Assembly (NCBI GenBank): GCA_030374805.1
Contig: JARGSG010000206.1
Location: forward strand, 1 to 32,976
DNA from: Gracilaria gracilis
Taxonomy: Eukaryota; Rhodophyta; Florideophyceae; Gracilariales; Gracilariaceae
Direction: 5' to 3'
DNA: 32,976 nucleotides
In this document: positions 31,420-32,976 of the stretch, in pieces
How positions within the stretch are numbered: the stretch's first letter is position 1
Layout: the number at the start of each line of letters is the position of its first letter
The notes under the pieces: generated by a model
Databases searched by the model: none
What the model was told of the DNA's origin: nothing
Seen by the model: only the letters and a program-made list of their open reading frames with translations
Position numbers and translations under genes: made by a program

Positions 31420-32976
31420 CCCTCCCTATGTTACTGACTTCAAGCGAGTCGCACAAGCACCAACAGCACAATTAACTTGGTGTAATATGTGCAATGCCAC
31501 CCTTTCAGTAATATCGTGCAGAGGGATGGTGACAGCCAGTTCAACAGCCTAATGAGATGTGTCAAAGTCCATATTCTTACATCTATGACCAGTGTCCTTC
31601 TACCACACTTGCGTACTTTTGGACTTAATATGAGAGTGACAGCATCGGGTCTTCTTTCAACACCCTCCCTCTGTCACTCACTTCAATCGCAGTACTCCAA
31701 CACTTGTAACGAAGGCAATGAGACACGATCTTCTAAGCAGGAAAGAACTGACGAGACAGTGAGAGGTTAAATCTCAGGATGATCTTCAGAAACCCTCCCT
31801 CTCTCACTGACCTTGAAAGCAAATTGAATTCCAGTTCCTCTCAAACCTGCAAAGCAACACACTTTCTGCCTCATTGCCATCACAGAAGCGATCTAGACAT
31901 GCACAAATGACAACCTTCTAGATCCTTGAACCATATATTTTCTCCAAGCATGTAACAAAGAACAACCTCTTGGAAAATCTTCTCTTCTGTAGGTTTACCA
32001 GACATGCAAATCAGGACAACCTTCTGGTTCACCCACAATCATTTGAACACCGGACATGCAACACAGAGCAACCTTCCGGATCAAATTCGTCATGATCATG
32101 CCGTAGACATGCAAAAATGACACACTTCTAGGTCCATGAAATGAAGCAGTTCTCCGAGCATGTAACACATAACAACCTCTCGAAGCAACAATCATCTCAA
32201 TGTTCAACCAGACATGCAACACAATAGCAACCTTCCGGTTCAACATAAACGTTCTGTACACCGAACATGCAACACAAAGCAACCTTCCGGGTCAGAAACA
32301 CATATCTTCATACGCTGGACATGCGAAACACAGCAAACTTCCAGCTTAACAGCTCTCCTCTAGATGCCGGACATGCAAAAACACAGCAACGTTCCGGAAA
32401 CAATGAGAGCATAACAGTCATCCCGGGCATGCAAAACGACAACCTTCTGAGCTTCTTTGGCGAACAGAAGTATCAGACATGTACATCGCAACCTTCTGAT
32501 ACGTTCATTGTACTCAGACATGCATAAGGACAACCTCCCGGAATGCGTAGGGAAAACAGTTACATAGAGTCTCAGGCATGAAAACACTCAACCTCCTGAG
32601 CTCTAGTAAACATAGAAGCAAAAGAAAGCAACAAAAAAATGAACATCGGGCCCACTGGCAGGAAATACTATTCCCGGTACCCTAGGGAGTCGAACCCCTG
32701 GCCCCCGGAGACCTTCCGGGTAGGAAACGACTTCTTCAGTCTACCTTCTCCTGCGTTCCGGGAGAAGGCGCGTTGCTCTCTACGAGACGTCCAGAGGATG
32801 GTTAATGGCCAAAGATATGCCTTCACCAAGTAAAACCCTCTCTGATCTCTTGCAAGAACTTGCGAGACCTTGAAACAGCAGCTACTTTGACACCCAAGGT
32901 ACGCTTCTAGCGAGCAATCAATGAAGATCACAAGCGGCCTGATCCCAATGGGAGGTTAGCCTTCGATACGTTGCCC
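31420..32976 (-). mobile_element. LARD internal region, unit 7 (cut by window edge)
   Basis: This matches unit 1 from its PPT (31420-31427) through the stem-loop array (31890-32604) and leader hairpin. It ends inside the leader, before the PBS. Confidence 0.85.
31890..32604 (-). repeat. Stem-loop array, unit 7
   Basis: Counterpart of 735-1449. It is complete despite the unit being cut by the window edge. Confidence 0.85.

Larger units (their letters stand above)
20686..32976 (-). mobile_element. Right tandem array of the same LARD element
   Basis: The same 3263-bp unit continues here as four LTRs, three complete internal regions and a fourth internal region cut by the window edge. The array begins at an LTR terminus (TCATGGACG, normally TGATGAACG) directly after GTAGT in the LINE sequence. 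All boundaries repeat at intervals of exactly 3263 bp. Sequence identity to the left array is nearly complete, which implies recent amplification or continuing homogenisation. The last base of the window departs from the repeat (C instead of T), probably an edge effect. Confidence 0.88.

Overview
The window is eukaryotic and made entirely of nested retrotransposons. No host gene, rRNA or complete tRNA is visible. Ty1/copia polyproteins, a poly(A)-tailed LINE and copia primer sites matching an internal piece of initiator tRNA-Met show that it is eukaryotic nuclear DNA. A protist or an early-diverging fungus-like lineage seems plausible, but nothing here fixes the species.

Layout. (1) 1-10055 and 20686-32976 are two blocks of one 3263-bp tandem repeat. 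The repeat is not an ordinary satellite. It is a head-to-tail array of a non-coding copia-type LTR retrotransposon on the minus strand, called LARD here (large retrotransposon derivative). Each unit has a 945-bp LTR (TG...CA, minus-strand TATA box) and an internal region of about 2318 bp, with a primer-binding site at one end and a polypurine tract at the other. Adjacent units share LTRs (LTR-internal-LTR-internal...). In place of gag-pol there is a 715-bp run of 14 stem-loops with a constant loop and variable but mostly self-complementary stems. (2) 10056-11163 is the N-terminal part of a minus-strand LINE reverse transcriptase. (3) 11164-13886 is the 5' part of a plus-strand copia element, copia(+): LTR, PBS, leader and gag. 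Its gag is broken by a 5'-truncated LINE copy. (4) 13887-19310 is a minus-strand copia, copia(-), inserted in that gag. It has a 3' LTR, PPT, pol, gag and part of its leader, with two frameshifts. (5) 19311-20685 is the C-terminal half of the same LINE family, inserted in the copia(-) leader.

How the parts relate. Both LARD arrays interrupt the LINE at the same point and are flanked by the same 5-bp sequence, GTAGT, as expected of the target duplication of one copia-type insertion. The LINE halves are in 'circular' order: the N-terminal half lies on the right of the left array and the C-terminal half on the left of the right array. This suggests a larger tandem duplication, for example by unequal exchange between two LINE copies. 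The LARD and copia(+) share the same primer site and a related leader block with a TTCG-loop hairpin, so an autonomous copia could supply proteins to the LARD in trans. The most unusual features are the covarying stem-loop array, the polypurine tracts held in stem-loop loops, and the tandem LTR-sharing organisation.
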